A DNA stretch of 64,000 bases from Euonymus europaeus. Lineage: Eukaryota; Streptophyta; Magnoliopsida; Celastrales; Celastraceae. A model generated the notes under the pieces. It was not told where the DNA came from, made no database searches, and saw only the letters and a list, made by a program, of their open reading frames with translations. Where the stretch lies: positions 17,341,001 to 17,405,000 of the forward strand of contig OY756961.1 in the NCBI GenBank assembly GCA_963580455.1, read 5' to 3'. How positions within the stretch are numbered: position 1 is the first letter of the stretch; every line of letters starts with the position of its first letter. The translations under genes and the position numbers were made by a program. This document shows, in pieces, positions 23,145 to 35,266 of the stretch.

Positions 23145-23438
23145 ATGGATACTCAATCCCATCAGAACTATTCGACCATACAACAAGAGTTAGAGGAAAT
23201 TCGTAGACAGATCCGAGCCTTAGAGAGGGTTTATGATCAGATCCTATCTAAACTTGATTCCCTAATTCAGTTGACAGCACCGCTAGGAAACAGTCAGGAT
23301 GCTACTTTGGGCAAAAGCAACCTAAACCATGATCTTGTTGATCCACACAACACTAGTTCTAGTTACTACCTCGGATCACTTCCCCGTACTGAACCATATA
23401 GCAGTAAGGAGTGGGCTAGACTGTTCGACCACTGCTAA
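23145..23438 (+). CDS. Antisense 97-aa ORF with coiled-coil N-terminus inside element B
   Basis: An ATG at 23145 opens 97 codons on the strand opposite to element B. Residues 9-45 form regular heptads (IQQELEEIRRQIRALERVYD), predicted as coiled coil, followed by a polar Ser/Asn-rich tail ending FDHC. A TATAAA-like sequence (about 23070) lies 75 bp before the ATG. Known Tat-type gypsy elements carry antisense accessory genes, but this element looks like a chromovirus relative, so the comparison is loose. No family is recognised. It could also be chance, since the corresponding part of element A is outside the window. Confidence 0.35.
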   Translation: MDTQSHQNYSTIQQELEEIRRQIRALERVYDQILSKLDSLIQLTAPLGNSQDATLGKSNLNHDLVDPHNTSSSYYLGSLPRTEPYSSKEWARLFDHC

Positions 23439-24306
23439 ATAATGCCAAAAGCATGCATGTTGAACTAAGAAAAACTAACAATCGTTTAACATGTACTATG
23501 TTCTACTGTTTATGTATATATTGCAAGATCTGTGCCTTTTCTTTTTTCCCCCCCAACCTACTGTGTAATATCCGTACTTGTTGGTTCCGTTGTTTGCTCA
23601 AATCATAATGTATAGTAGTACCTCTCCGTACTGTTGTGGTTAATAGCTACTGTAAAATATTTTTAAATTTACACCTGAACATGATAATATCCCTCCTATT
23701 TTAACCTTAAAGTTCTTTGGTAACCTTCATTCAAATTAGAATACTTCATCTCTTCCATCCTAAGAACTTTTGTTTCCTAATTTAAGACCTATTTATAACC
23801 CTTATGAGGATTTTCCTTAAGAAGGTCAACCATATCTCCGAAATCTCTTTCTTCATGAACTTTAAACCATAATTGCATCATTCAACTAGATTTAGACTCT
23901 CAACTATAACCCTTTATCGTGAAGTTTTTATGCGAGTGTCTACCAGGCTACCATCTCCCAATCTACTCACATCATCCAACAATCTCTCCTTCAAGTAATG
24001 TTAACTACCCTAACAAATATTGATTGTAGTTATTCACCTAATATCTTAGAAACAAGTAATACACTATCTTTCAGTCTCAGATGCTTTAGTACGATATGAT
24101 GTTCCTCTCTCCTCTATCCATCTTGTGCCTATTATATTTTCTCTACCTTTATTATTTCTCCAAGTTCATCCTAATTTTTTCCCATATATCAACCTAAACA
24201 CGAGTTACCATAACTCTTCTCTCTCTCTCTTTTTTTTTTACAAAGAATTCACTCACCATTTAATCTAGTATATCGCAATACCATCAATATCATCACTCAT
24301 GTCCTA

Positions 24307-24590
24307 CATCTCCTTCTAACATTACTCCTAATGAAATATCCAGCAAGTCATACATTGTGACTTGTCACCTATTAAATTATTTGTAACGTGACTAACAAGT
24401 ATTCCAACCACTCCCAATTTCAAATTTTCATCCACAAGTACCAAAGGACATCTCCTTCTAACATTAGTCCTAATGAAATATCCAGCAAGTCATACATTGT
24501 GACTTGTCACCTATTAAATTATTTGTAACGTGGCTAACAAGTATTCCAACCACTCCCAATTTCAAATTTTCATCCACAAGTACCAAAGAG
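24307..24590. repeat. 142-bp tandem duplication in element B
   Basis: CATCTCCTTCTAACATTA at 24307 recurs at 24449, and the two 142-bp units differ at about three positions. The duplication is in the non-coding internal region and appears recent relative to the decay around it. Confidence 0.9.
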
Positions 24591-25451
24591 ACATATATTT
24601 AAAAGCTTCACTCATACATCCACCAAAATAATATTATCACCATTATTTAAATTTTTATCTCGTATCTTATAGAAAAATCTTTATTCAAAAACTAATTGCT
24701 TAGGGTCTAACTCGATGCACCAATTAGAAAAGTAATATACGGTATGGTACATTTATTGAACTAAATTCCCAAAAGCATCATAAGCATTGGTTAGACAAAT
24801 TGTCATCTTCAGAATATTTCTTTCCCGAATTCTCAACTAATGATATATCAACCTTAGATTCCTATTGGAATAGTTCTTAGACCCTCTCAACTAGTTAACG
24901 AGTCCTATATTCTCAAAATAGTCATTCGTTCTTAACAGTCACCCAACCCACTTGTTAATAATCTACACATATTCACATTGCTCTTTCATTTATTTATTTA
25001 TTTTTTACAAATATTTAGGAAATCAAGAAAATCAAATCTTATCCCATGACGCATGGCTATAACATCCGTAACCACAACTATTACCATACTAAATTTTGAA
25101 AACATCCTATCGTCCATTTTCTACATTATAACTAGTCCTTCGATTAAGTCCCCATTATAGGATCATATAAAAAATTTCATTCCTAATCATGTCTCAGATA
25201 GTTGAACACAAGCAAGGCCTCGTACACCATCGCAACCCCAACATGGGTCAATCTCTACAAGGATCGCTTCATGTGTACACCTTTATTGCATGCATAACCA
25301 ACACAACTTTATTGATACAACTATGTGAGGATTTACGGGAAAAGAGAACATACCAGATCAGCTAGGCTCGTGACGTGGCCTGAACTTGCATTTTCTAATA
25401 TCAAACTATTAGTGGACACATAACCCTAGGTCTGTAAGTCTCATAACCTCC

Positions 25452-25462
25452 CTCCGATACCA
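25452..25462 (-). other. Primer binding site of element B (initiator tRNA-Met type)
   Basis: Three bases inside the right-hand (5') LTR the minus strand reads TGGTATCGGAG. This matches the 3' end of plant initiator tRNA-Met (primer site TGGTATCAGAG) with one mismatch. Confidence 0.8.
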
Positions 25463-25465
25463 AAT

Positions 25466-27410
25466 TGTCATGCCCCGATCCACGGAGCGTGAGCTAAACG
25501 ACAAAACCACACCTACTTACACCGGACACAACACCTACTGACATAAAATTTCAACAAAAATTTCGGCAGCATCTTCCCATAAATTGAAGAGTGCCACCCT
25601 GCACAATGCATAAAAATACACTTCTATAATCAAACCAACAAACTCTAGACACCCTCCACAATATGAGCCCCTCAGGAGTTCCACAACACTCACAATCATA
25701 ATATATACGGCACAGGAGTCCCGATCACACGGAGTCCCCTCCTGGCCCATCCAAAATTAACCACAACGGCCTACATGCACAACTACACACCATAACAAAT
25801 ATGATATCATAAACAAGAAAATGGACAACGCTATACACACTATAATACGTCATGCCACCACGTCACATCCCGCCATGCTGATCTGGAGGACCTGTACAAG
25901 TAGATGGCTCACCTGAAATGTTAGGAATAAGTAAGGTGAGCCGAATGCTCAGTAGGGATATCAAATAAGAGTGGTGAAACGAAGCAAAATTGTGAAAGAA
26001 CGGAATGAATGCATCAAGATGCTATGTAGAAACAAATGTCTCCGTACACCCATCTGAACCTCTGAACACCCATCCCATGACTCCGAAGGGTTGTGGATCG
26101 CTCCCACACCCGTACCCTACTTCATATTCACTGGCACCGTAATTCGGTCTGCACAGTAAATCCATGAAGAAGGGGGTAAATATGTCGAACCTTTCCATTT
26201 TCCCAAATCCATATCATAATGAAATTCTCAACCCCGAGTCATCCTTCCTAAATATGGAAGCACTCGAGCCCCTTGCCCGGTGATCCATTATGCCACTAAA
26301 TGCACATTAAAAACCATTTAAATGTTGTATCACATAAATCACATCACATGAAGATCTAAATACGCGTCAATCGAACTTAACACGTTCAAGGTTAAATGCG
26401 TATATACATATTTAATAATCGAACAGAGAAAAGGTCATACAACGAATCATGTAACAGGTTTGGCTGTCTTGGAACAATCAAGAGTAGCCTAAATAAATTT
26501 ATATGGTTTAATACGATACAGAAAATTTGAGAAAGCAACTTTTAAGGCTTTTTAGGAACGAGATAATTTCAAATAAGGAAGGAGGAAATCCCTACCTCGT
26601 ATGAATCGCGAATTCCCACCAATATCACAAACATTGTCCAAGTCCGAGACATACAACCTATTAAAATTTGCCCAAACTTTCTTATACCATATATAATCCT
26701 CCATCTTAATTCAAGCTACAATTACATAAAATAAATTTCATTTGTTTCAATGAACATCCATAAAATAAAATCCAAAAGTCTCAAGTTCTATTTTCCCCAA
26801 TCTTTTCCATTTACCAAAATCCACCCTCAATCTTAATCACAAGATTAAATAATTTATTCACACAATTTCTTACTTCTAATATCTTCTCAACCTCACTTAG
26901 AACAATCAAAACCAAGAACATTATACCATGTAGCTTGTTAGAAACCCACAAGTCAAGAACTCAAACTCTATGCTTGGTTTAGTTCAAAACTCTTTCTTGA
27001 ACCTATAATTACAGCACATTTAGAGTTAAATTCGAACTACTAAACAAAAATTATCCATAAGGATCAAAATCCCCAAACACCCACTAAACCCAAGAATTTC
27101 TTTGAGCCAAAAATTATCTCAATCTACCCTCCCTTTTGACAAAGTAATGAAGTGAGAAAGAGAACTCACCCTAACTGGTCGAAAATCTCACCGGAATCTC
27201 GCCAGAGTGAAGTTCGCCGTGTGTGCAAGTGAGTGGAGAACCAAAGAAAAGAAAATGAAAGCTAGGAAAGAAGAAAGAAGAATACGGGCAAGCCTCTGAC
27301 GCTTTATTTTTTTTTTAATAAACCATTAACTCCTATATAGATTTGAATTTATTTCTTAATATTTAAGTAAATAAATATATATTTATATTTTTATAAAATG
27401 AGGTTTTATA
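25466..27410 (-). repeat. 5' LTR of element B (1945 bp)
   Basis: The plus-strand text runs TGTCATGCCCCGATCC to TGAGGTTTTATA, followed by target duplication GCATG at 27411-27415. It aligns with 18670-20681 at high identity and lacks that LTR's extra 60 bp. Confidence 0.9.
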
Positions 27411-27415
27411 GCATG

Positions 27416-29331
27416 AGTTTGGACAAGCAAGCTTTTCATCAGTACTTCCATTGGCAACTTTATTCATATAAAAAAGGGGATATCATTGGTCATGGAGTGC
27501 TAAAATATGAGCCTACCCTACATCCCTACTTATTACATCCCTACAGAGGTGGCGGAAAAACCACAAGATTATATGCAAAAAATAGATTTATTTATTTTTC
27601 TTTTTCTTTATCAAGATTCGTTAGTAATTAATCTCAACTATTTACTTAGGATTTAAGGATTAATGTTTGATTTTTATCTCCAATTATCGTGTTATGGATT
27701 TTGTGGAGGTGCCTTTATGATCTTGTTTGGAATGGCCAAAATTTCGTCAGGCCTCGACAGCCCGATTGAATGTGTGGGCATTCCTGGAGCCGAGCCTGAC
27801 CCGAAGCCGGATTACTTGGCCCAACGTCGGGCTGGCTCAGGCCCATGCATAAGAGCCTTAACAAATCACAACACAAATTGCATAGCTCTATGATTATTTA
27901 CTTCTCCGATTCACTTATTCACTCCTCTGGTTCTCTCTATAATTCATTTGGATCGACGAGCCCCAAAACTCAAAATCAATGAAATGCACACCAATTTTTT
28001 TTCCTGTGTCCATAGCGGCATACCCTAAGTCCACTGCCGCATTTCAATTTTTTTATTCCACAAAATGCTATCAATTTTTTGTTCCACTACTCCACTACCA
28101 CCATTACTACTATTGGTATAGCCATATGGCCCACAATTCACTACTCCACTACCACTACTACCATTTTTTAAAAATTTAAGAATATTTCCAGGCCCAAGCC
28201 TGAACCAGCTAGAGCTCGAAGTCCGGCCCATATACTATACAGTGACACTTGTTTCATAGGTATGCCACTTAATGAGTAAGGCTAGCCTGGTCCCCAAAAT
28301 GTCGTCCGAGCATGTTTACATTTATAGTTTTTTTATTCAAGGAAGTTGGGGATGGAGGGATTTGAACCCACTCCCTATTGGAAGGTGAGCTACTCAGAGT
28401 ATTTTTGCCCTTACGGGCTACTATGTGTAGTTGTGATCTCTGAGTGTGTGTATTTGAACAAAACAAAAAAAAAACCATGTGTTGCATAATAGTGGTGTAT
28501 TGTGTGTGGTTGGGTAAAAGAGCTTTGAAAAGCACGTGTTCCTCCTCTTCCCTATCCCTCATTGGATGTGTGAGTGTGGAGTGAGCTAGATATAGGCGCA
28601 GCTACTTAGAGTATTTTTTTGCCCTTATAGGCTACTCTGTGTATTTGGGCCTATATTTGGTGATCTCTGTGTGTGTATTTGATCAAAAAAGGTATAACAT
28701 TATGAATAATATTTTTTTTTCATCACTTGATCATTATTTTCATCTTGTATTTTCATCTTGTATTTCTAAGATCAGAACTTAGTTTAAAACATTGAGCTAA
28801 TTTATTGGTCATATTTGTTGGGGTCTTCGCAATGTAGTTTTTAAATTTCATGTTTTCTTTAATATTATCACCTCTTGATTGCCACTAGGCCACTCCCTAA
28901 TTCTCAATTACTCACTTTTCATACGTAGCAACTAGGCCATTTGGTGGGCATCAGATTCTAACATCACTCTTGAAACACCCAAAGTCTTCAATCAAATAAG
29001 AGCTTCTCTGCGACACAAGGCTTCAGTAGTAGTGGAATCCAAGGACCCATTAATCAGCCCCATTACAAACCTTCAACATTCTCCCATCTTCATCTCGAAC
29101 AATAAACCTGAAATCAATGTGATTGATGTTACTTTTTACACCAGTTTATATTCCGTCAAACATATATACGCTCAAACAAATAGACATGCGTTGAAGTCGA
29201 AACCCAAATTGGAGACACTAGTAATTCTACAAGAAACTCAAATACAACTCATCTTAACTGAACCTCATTCAACAAATTCAGAAAAACTCCTCCCTTAATA
29301 GCATAGAAATAATTATAAAGATTTGGAATTG
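27416..29331. other. Unassigned repeat-rich interval between element B and the copia element
   Basis: 27416-27900 continues the sequence interrupted at 18664 and contains a GC-richer stretch (27740-27850). 28060-28190 and 28805-28950 match parts of 15259-15650 in changed order, so they belong to a dispersed repeat. 28388-28690 holds a diverged tandem repeat. 28951-29331 has no relative in the window; its 88-codon ORF at 29032-29298 is not recognised. This last piece flanks the copia insertion and may belong to the second CACTA element. Confidence 0.5.
28388..28690. repeat. Diverged tandem repeat with a tRNA-like B-box beside it
   Basis: AGCTACTCAGAGTATTTTTGCCC at 28388 recurs in altered form at 28600. 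Just before the first copy, the minus strand carries GGTTCAAATCC (about 28352-28362), which fits the RNA polymerase III B-box. This could be a degraded SINE, but no clear A-box at the right distance or A-tail was found. Confidence 0.35.
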
Positions 29332-29336
29332 AAACA

Positions 29337-29670
29337 TGTTGAATCGATAAGAAGAAGAATCACTTACTTGTTTCTTGATCGGTACGACAAATTTGACAGG
29401 ATCGTGGTAAGTTTCAATGCTTCAAAACGTAACTCCGATTACTAGAACCGAGATAGATTCCATAGTACGAACCCCCTTGATTTCTTGTTTCAGGAACTGG
29501 AGAAGTAGATTTTTGGGAGAGCGCAGTCCCTCTGTTTCTCCTTGCCAATATACGTTTAACGTATATTGGCAGTTGAGAGTAGTTGTCTCCAAGACAACTG
29601 CCTCAACTCCCTTAAATAAATGGGCTGGGCTAAGTCTAGCCCACATGGGCGACCCAGCCCAAGTCCAACA
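29337..29670 (-). repeat. 3' LTR of the copia element (334 bp)
   Basis: On the plus strand it begins TGTTGAATCGATAAG and ends AAGTCCAACA, giving TG..CA ends on both strands. It contains a 27-nt palindrome (29544-29570, 13-bp arms around one base) followed by two smaller stems (AGTTGTCT..AGACAACT and GGGCTA..TAGCCC). Both LTRs keep all three. Confidence 0.93.
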
Positions 29671-30809
29671 TCTCCCACTCGCCCATGATGGGCTGGACTC
29701 TATACTTGCACAAGAAATCATTCATACAGGTGAACGGACTGTGCGACCTGAAGCACACAGATATTGGGAGCTCTAATATAGAATCCTCATACAGGCCATA
29801 TTAGAGACATCAACCTCAAAATATAATTATTCCGAAAGTGTACTTATATACCCCAAACATTTTGAATCACACATAATTGAGTATTATTCAATCCCTCAAG
29901 AATTCTATACTCAATCCATCACAACAATTACAAGTATTCTAAATCATATCAAACTCCTTTGAGCGAGATGATCCCGGCCGGTAAATACAAGCAATAGGTG
30001 TAAATCCAAAAAAAATGTTCTTTCTTTCGCCCTCATATCAATTAGATCTGAATTAACTCGCTTTCCTAGGAGTGCACCTTTATGTCGAATCATTTCATGA
30101 CCATAGGATACACCCTTAAGGTAGCAAACATTAATACATCACATCATGATATAGTCTAAAGTTGCAAAGGGTAAAGTATTGAGATCTATGTCTAGATCTC
30201 TCTAGGACTCACACAGTGAAGAAGTAGGGATCCATTCTTTCACTTCCAAATAGGTCGACTAGCACATGCAGTATGAAATGCATGCTATGGCAGAGCTTCT
30301 CTCTTCTATTCTTAAGACAAAGAATGTATGTCATTGCTCTCCTCATTAGAGGTAATATACCATACGAGTCTTAGTCTTGTCACCAAATCACAGGCGCCAA
30401 ACCTGAACTTCTCATCTACTCACTTTTAAAGTGTCAGATGACTAACTTCACACTCGGCTTTTATCATATAGACTCATGAATGGCGGGGATTCATTCATGT
30501 CGATTCTCTTATTTAAGAATCTCATCTTGGTCCTAACCAAGGCGACTCCAAATTGATGACTTTGAATTAAATTCGCTCCCATTGCGCTCAAGTCGCTAAT
30601 CAAGCGCTATAACTCAAATAGTCTCATCTCTACTCGCTTGACAAGCGCTAGAGGCGATTGCTCGTGTGAGTGAGCCAATCTTTGTCTATCAACATACCTT
30701 ATTGAATTGTACAACTATACTCTTACAGTATATACCGTAAAATAAACGTTGAATAATATGTAGAAAACATTTAATTTATTCAACAAACTGCAAGCATCCT
30801 AATCGCATA
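29671..30809 (-). other. Copia polypurine tract (29671-29684) and 3' untranslated region
   Basis: On the minus strand GGGCGAGTGGGAGA directly precedes the 3' LTR and serves as polypurine tract. The remaining 1.1 kb between the RNase H stop and the LTR has no ORF of note, which is long for a copia 3' region. Confidence 0.75.
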
Positions 30810-33800
30810 TTACATTCTACACATGCCTAGGGATTTTACATGTTTCATAAATACTTCCCTTGCTATAGGCTTGGTGAGTGGGTCTGCCACCATGTCATTT
30901 GTAGAAATGTATTTTAGGACCACGTCCTTGTCAGTAATTGCATCTCTAATATAGTGATATCTTTTCTTTATGTGTTTGGTCTTTCCATGATATTTAGGAT
31001 CCTTGGCAACAGCCAATGCAGCAGTGTTATCACAGAAAATTGTCACAGGTTCTGATGCTGATTTGACAATTTCTAAGTGCTGCAAGAAACTCTTTAACCA
31101 AACAGCATCTTGAGTTGCTGCGAAACAAGCTACTTATTCAGCCTCCATAGTGGATAAGGCTACACAAGATTGCTTTTTGCTACTCCATAGTATTGCACTA
31201 TCATTTAGCAAGAAAGTAAATCCTGAAGTTGATTTGCACTGATCAACGTCTCCTCCCCAATCAGCATCGGAGTAACCTATCAAGCGCAAATCCTTCTTCC
31301 CTTGATAACATAGCATATAATCTGAAGTTCCTTTCAGATACCGCAAAATCCTCTTGACTGCCATCCAGTGCTTTTGACCAGGATTTGATTGATATCGGCT
31401 GACCAAACCAACAGCATAACATATGTCAGGACGTGTGCACATCATTGCATACATCAGACTCCCGACAGCACTGGCATAAGGTACTCTGGACATCTTTTCT
31501 ATCTCTTCTGGAGTCTTGGGACACATATCAAGACTTAGGCTCAAACTCTTTTCAACAGGAGTATCCATCGGCTTGCTATCTTGCATGTGATAGCGCTCCA
31601 ACATCTTTTTGATGTAAGTCTCTTGAGATAAACCCAAAAGCCTTTTAGCGCGATCTCTAATGATCTTCACACCAAGCACGTAGCTAGCCTCACCCATGTC
31701 TTTCATTTCAAAGTTGGACGATAACCACTTTTTAGTGGTATCAATCATCTCTTTGTTGTTTCCAGCTATTAGAATGTCATCGACATATAAGGACAAAATT
31801 ACAAAACCATCACTTGAACGTTTTAAATACACACAATGGTCCTCATCCATCATCGTAAATCCATTCTTTTGGATTGCTTGATGAAACTTGATGTTCCATT
31901 GCCTAGATGCTTGCTTGAGACCATATATAGATCTTTTGAGCTTGCAAACTTTGCGCTCTTGTCCTTTAGATTCAAAACCCAAAGGTTGATCCATATAGAT
32001 TTCTTCATCTAGTTCTCCATTGAGAAAAGCAGTTTTTACGTCCATTTGGAATAATTCTAAGTCCATATATGCAACTATAGCTAGAACGAGGCGAACAGAA
32101 GTAATTCTCACAACAGGTGAGAATGTATCTTCATAGTCAATTCCCTCTTCTTGTGTGTAGCCTTTTGCTACTAGTCGAGCCTTATATCTTTCTATGGACC
32201 CATCCGCCTTACGTTTAATTTTGAGAATCCATTTATTTCCAATGGATTTTCGCCTTGGCGGTAGATCAACCAAATCCCAGACTTGATTAGCGTTCATTGA
32301 CTCCATTTCTTCTTCCATAGCTTTACTCCATTCCTTAGCCTGAGGACCAGATAGAGCATCTTTTACCGATTGTGGCTCTTCATCATCCTGTGGGGCAATC
32401 ATGAATGCTTTCCCCTCAATCTCAAATCGACGACGTGGGATACGTTCACGGATGCTTCGACGAGGTTGAGATTGCTCATGATCTTGCTCCATAGGAGTCG
32501 GATCAAGCACCATGTCGCTCCCACGTTCCACGGGAGGATTAAGAGTGTTCTCTAATCCCTCAACTGCGGTTGGGGCGCCATTTTCTTGATTTTCATATAA
32601 TTGAAAATCTTTATTGACCTCACCTCTCACAGGAAAGTCCTCTTCTAAGAAAATGACATCTCGGGACTCACATTCTGTCACGCTCCCATCAGCTTTTTCA
32701 CCAATGAAAACAAATCCTTTGGAGGTTTCTGAGTATCTAATAAAAATACACTTCTTCCCCCTAGGACCAAGTTTCCCATATTGATGAGAATTATTATGTA
32801 TGTAAGCTGCACACCCCCAAGGATGCAAATTTCCTAAATTAGGTTTATTGCCATTCCATAATTCATATGGGGTGGATGAGACAGATTTAGAGGGAACACG
32901 ATTAAGTACGTATGCAGCAGTTAATAACGCATCTCCCCAAAAGGAAATAGGTAAATTAGCTTGCGCCATCATCGACCTAACCATGTCTAATAGGGTCCTA
33001 TTCCTCCTTTCTGCAACTCCATTTTGTTGCGGAGTATAAGGAATAGTTAGCTGTCGAGCTATACCCTTTTCATCACAAAAACTTTTAAATTTATCAGATA
33101 GATATTCACGACCTCGATCGGTCCTTAAAGTTTTGATCTTCATGGTTAATTGATTCTCTACCAAATTAGTATATTGTTTGAAGCAATCCAATGCATCAGA
33201 CTTATGAGAAATCAAATAAACGTGACCAAAACGTGTGAAATCATCTATAAAAGTGATGAAATAGTCGGCACCATGCCTAGCCCTCACATTCAGTGGTCCA
33301 CAAATGTCTGAATGAATAAGCTGTAATGGACTAATGGCTCTTTTGGCTTTGCCAAATGGTAATCTAGTTGCTTTTCCAGCTAGGCAATGCTCACATGTGG
33401 GCAATTCTACTTTGGCGAGTGATCCCAAGAGACCTGCTCGTGCCAATCTATTTAATCGGTCTTGCCCAATGTGTCCTAATCTAGCATGCCATAAAATACT
33501 TTCAGTATTAGGAACAGCACTGGACTTATCAACAACATAGATAGATGGATAGTTATTAACTACAATGTTAGTGGTATCTAATACCATAAAACGATCCATT
33601 ATATAGCCAGAACCATAATAAACGTTGTCCAAAAATACTTTTACACAACCTTTAACAAACTGAAGCTCAAAACCTAGTTCTAATAAGACAATAACAGAAA
33701 CAAGATTTCGTCGAACTTCAGGAGCGTAGAGCACATCATGAAGGTAAAGTGTGCGACCACCCCGCAGCTCTAGCTTGCAGGTACCGATCCCAAGCACATC

Positions 33801-34841
33801 AGCGGAAGCATTGTTCCCCATGTAAATACTCCTACTTCCTTTAGGAATTCGACGACATTCCACAAAGTTTGTTCGGTCCCTTGTTATGTGGTCGGTTGCT
33901 CCTGAGTCTACAGTCCAAAAGGGAACAGTCTCAGCAAGCATTAAACAACTACTAACATATAAGTTAGAGGGACAAATTTGTGCAAACAATACCTTTGGCT
34001 CAGTGCAATCACGAGCAAAGTGACCAGGTTTGCCACAATTGAAACAATTGTTGTTTCTGCCTTTCTTGCCGCCGCGTTTCCCACGCTTGCGCTTGTGTCC
34101 ACTAGTACTAGCTTCATTTCCTCCTTTGCCTTTATGGAAAGTCTTTCCTTTACCCTTCCACTTCTTGCGTCCAGAGCCTTGTGCTCCTCGCGATTTGGAC
34201 TCAGTCAAGAAAGCTTCATTATCAGGCTTCTCAGAGAGAAGACGATCTTCCTGAAGCTCAACATGACGAGCGACTTCATCAAATGTCTTGATGTTGTCGT
34301 TATGGGTAAGGTTAACACGCATGTGTTCCCAATTTCTTGGCAAAGAGCGAATCACAGCTTGAACTTGCTGCTCATCAGTCATTTCATGCCCAGCAGACCT
34401 CAGTTCACTGATCATGTTAGACATGACCGTTAGATGCTGCCTCATGGTTTGATCTTGGCGCTTCTTATAACCATCGAACTTGAGGGTTAACTGACGCAAC
34501 CTTGTTGTTGAAGTTCCACCATACTGGAGCTTAACAGCATCCCAAACTGCTTGAGCTGAACGATACCTCTCAAAGCGCAGCATTATATCATTCTTCATGC
34601 TGCTCAACATCAAAATGCGAGCCACACGATCTTTGCGCTTATAGGCCTGATATGCTTCCATATCACGCCTATGTTGAGCAGTGTTGCCTTGTTCAGGTTC
34701 AGCCATGGGTTGTGTAATTAATTCCAACATGTCTTGCTCTTCCAGGAGATACTGAATCTTACGATGCCAGACATCGTAATTCTTTTCATTCAGTTTGTCT
34801 CCATGGTTCAAATCAGCGACAATGCTCTTTGTTGCAGCCAT
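30810..34841 (-). pseudogene. Copia gag-pol polyprotein with a single nonsense codon
   Basis: The minus-strand ATG at 34841 (MAATKSIVADLN) starts a 1.34-kcodon frame. In order it contains a UBN2-type gag domain (residues about 20-220), a basic linker and zinc knuckle CFNCGKPGHFARDC (about 266-279), protease with DSGAT (D312), GAG-pre-integrase and the integrase zinc finger (HARLGH..CEHC), integrase core with D512, D575 and E611 at the canonical D,D35E spacing, RT with YVDD (about residue 1018), and RNase H (EAE, then VACFAATQDAVW). The stop TAA at 31131-31133 falls inside the RNase H STMEAE motif; the frame stays open afterwards to the end at 30810. The upstream in-frame TTG at 34862 is not needed as a start. 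Apart from this stop, every catalytic motif I looked for is present. It resembles TNT1-94-type Pol, but clade is not certain. Confidence 0.95.
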
Positions 34842-35266
34842 TTCAACTATATATAGATACAATTACTTAAATTAGGATTTTGTACAATTCAAATTATTTA
34901 AACAATGTTTCGCCATAAATTTCCAAATTAATTAATAATAATCTAACACATGCAACAGTAACGAAAGTAATGTTACACATTCAATCAATTTCTGTTAGCA
35001 TAGTCCAATTATTATTATTTAATTTAAACATGCGCAACATTTTGGTTATTAGGTAAGATTTATCTCATAAATCTACCAACCTAAAACCTCCCACTATCTT
35101 AAATATTTCCATACATGCTTATTAAATGTAACTAATTTAACAAATTACATAAAAGAAACATGCTTTTAATTAAATAAAACATCAAATATGTACATCCATA
35201 AGCAAGTACTGAAAATATGTACTGGAAATATGTACAATGTGATACTGTAATAGAAAGACTACATAC

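Larger units (their letters stand above)
18670..27410 (-). mobile_element. Gypsy-like LTR retrotransposon B, complete outline, non-autonomous (8741 bp)
   Basis: Two LTRs (18670-20681 and 25466-27410), a primer site next to the right-hand LTR, a polypurine tract next to the left-hand LTR and a perfect GCATG target duplication define a full-length minus-strand element. The internal 4.8 kb retains only a C-terminal integrase remnant (20807-21183) and the dsRNA-binding-like ORF (21812-22306). Gag, protease, RT and RNase H are not recognisable. The integrase remnant resembles the chromovirus Tekay/Del type (HNVFHVLMLQKYEPDPSHVL). A plus-strand ORF (23145-23438) is antisense to the element. Movement must have depended on proteins from a relative. 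Confidence 0.88.

Noticed and set aside
28352..28362. A functional tRNA gene at the B-box-like site
   Set aside because: No cloverleaf or A-box at the right distance; at most a decayed SINE.
29417..29776. 119-codon ORF in copia LTR and its twin at 36676-36975
   Set aside because: Lies across LTR sequence with palindromes; no domain, and LTR position explains it.
33978..34433. 151-codon plus-strand ORF opposite copia gag
   Set aside because: Antisense of the gag zinc-knuckle and basic linker region; hydrophobic composition mirrors Lys/Gly codons on the other strand.
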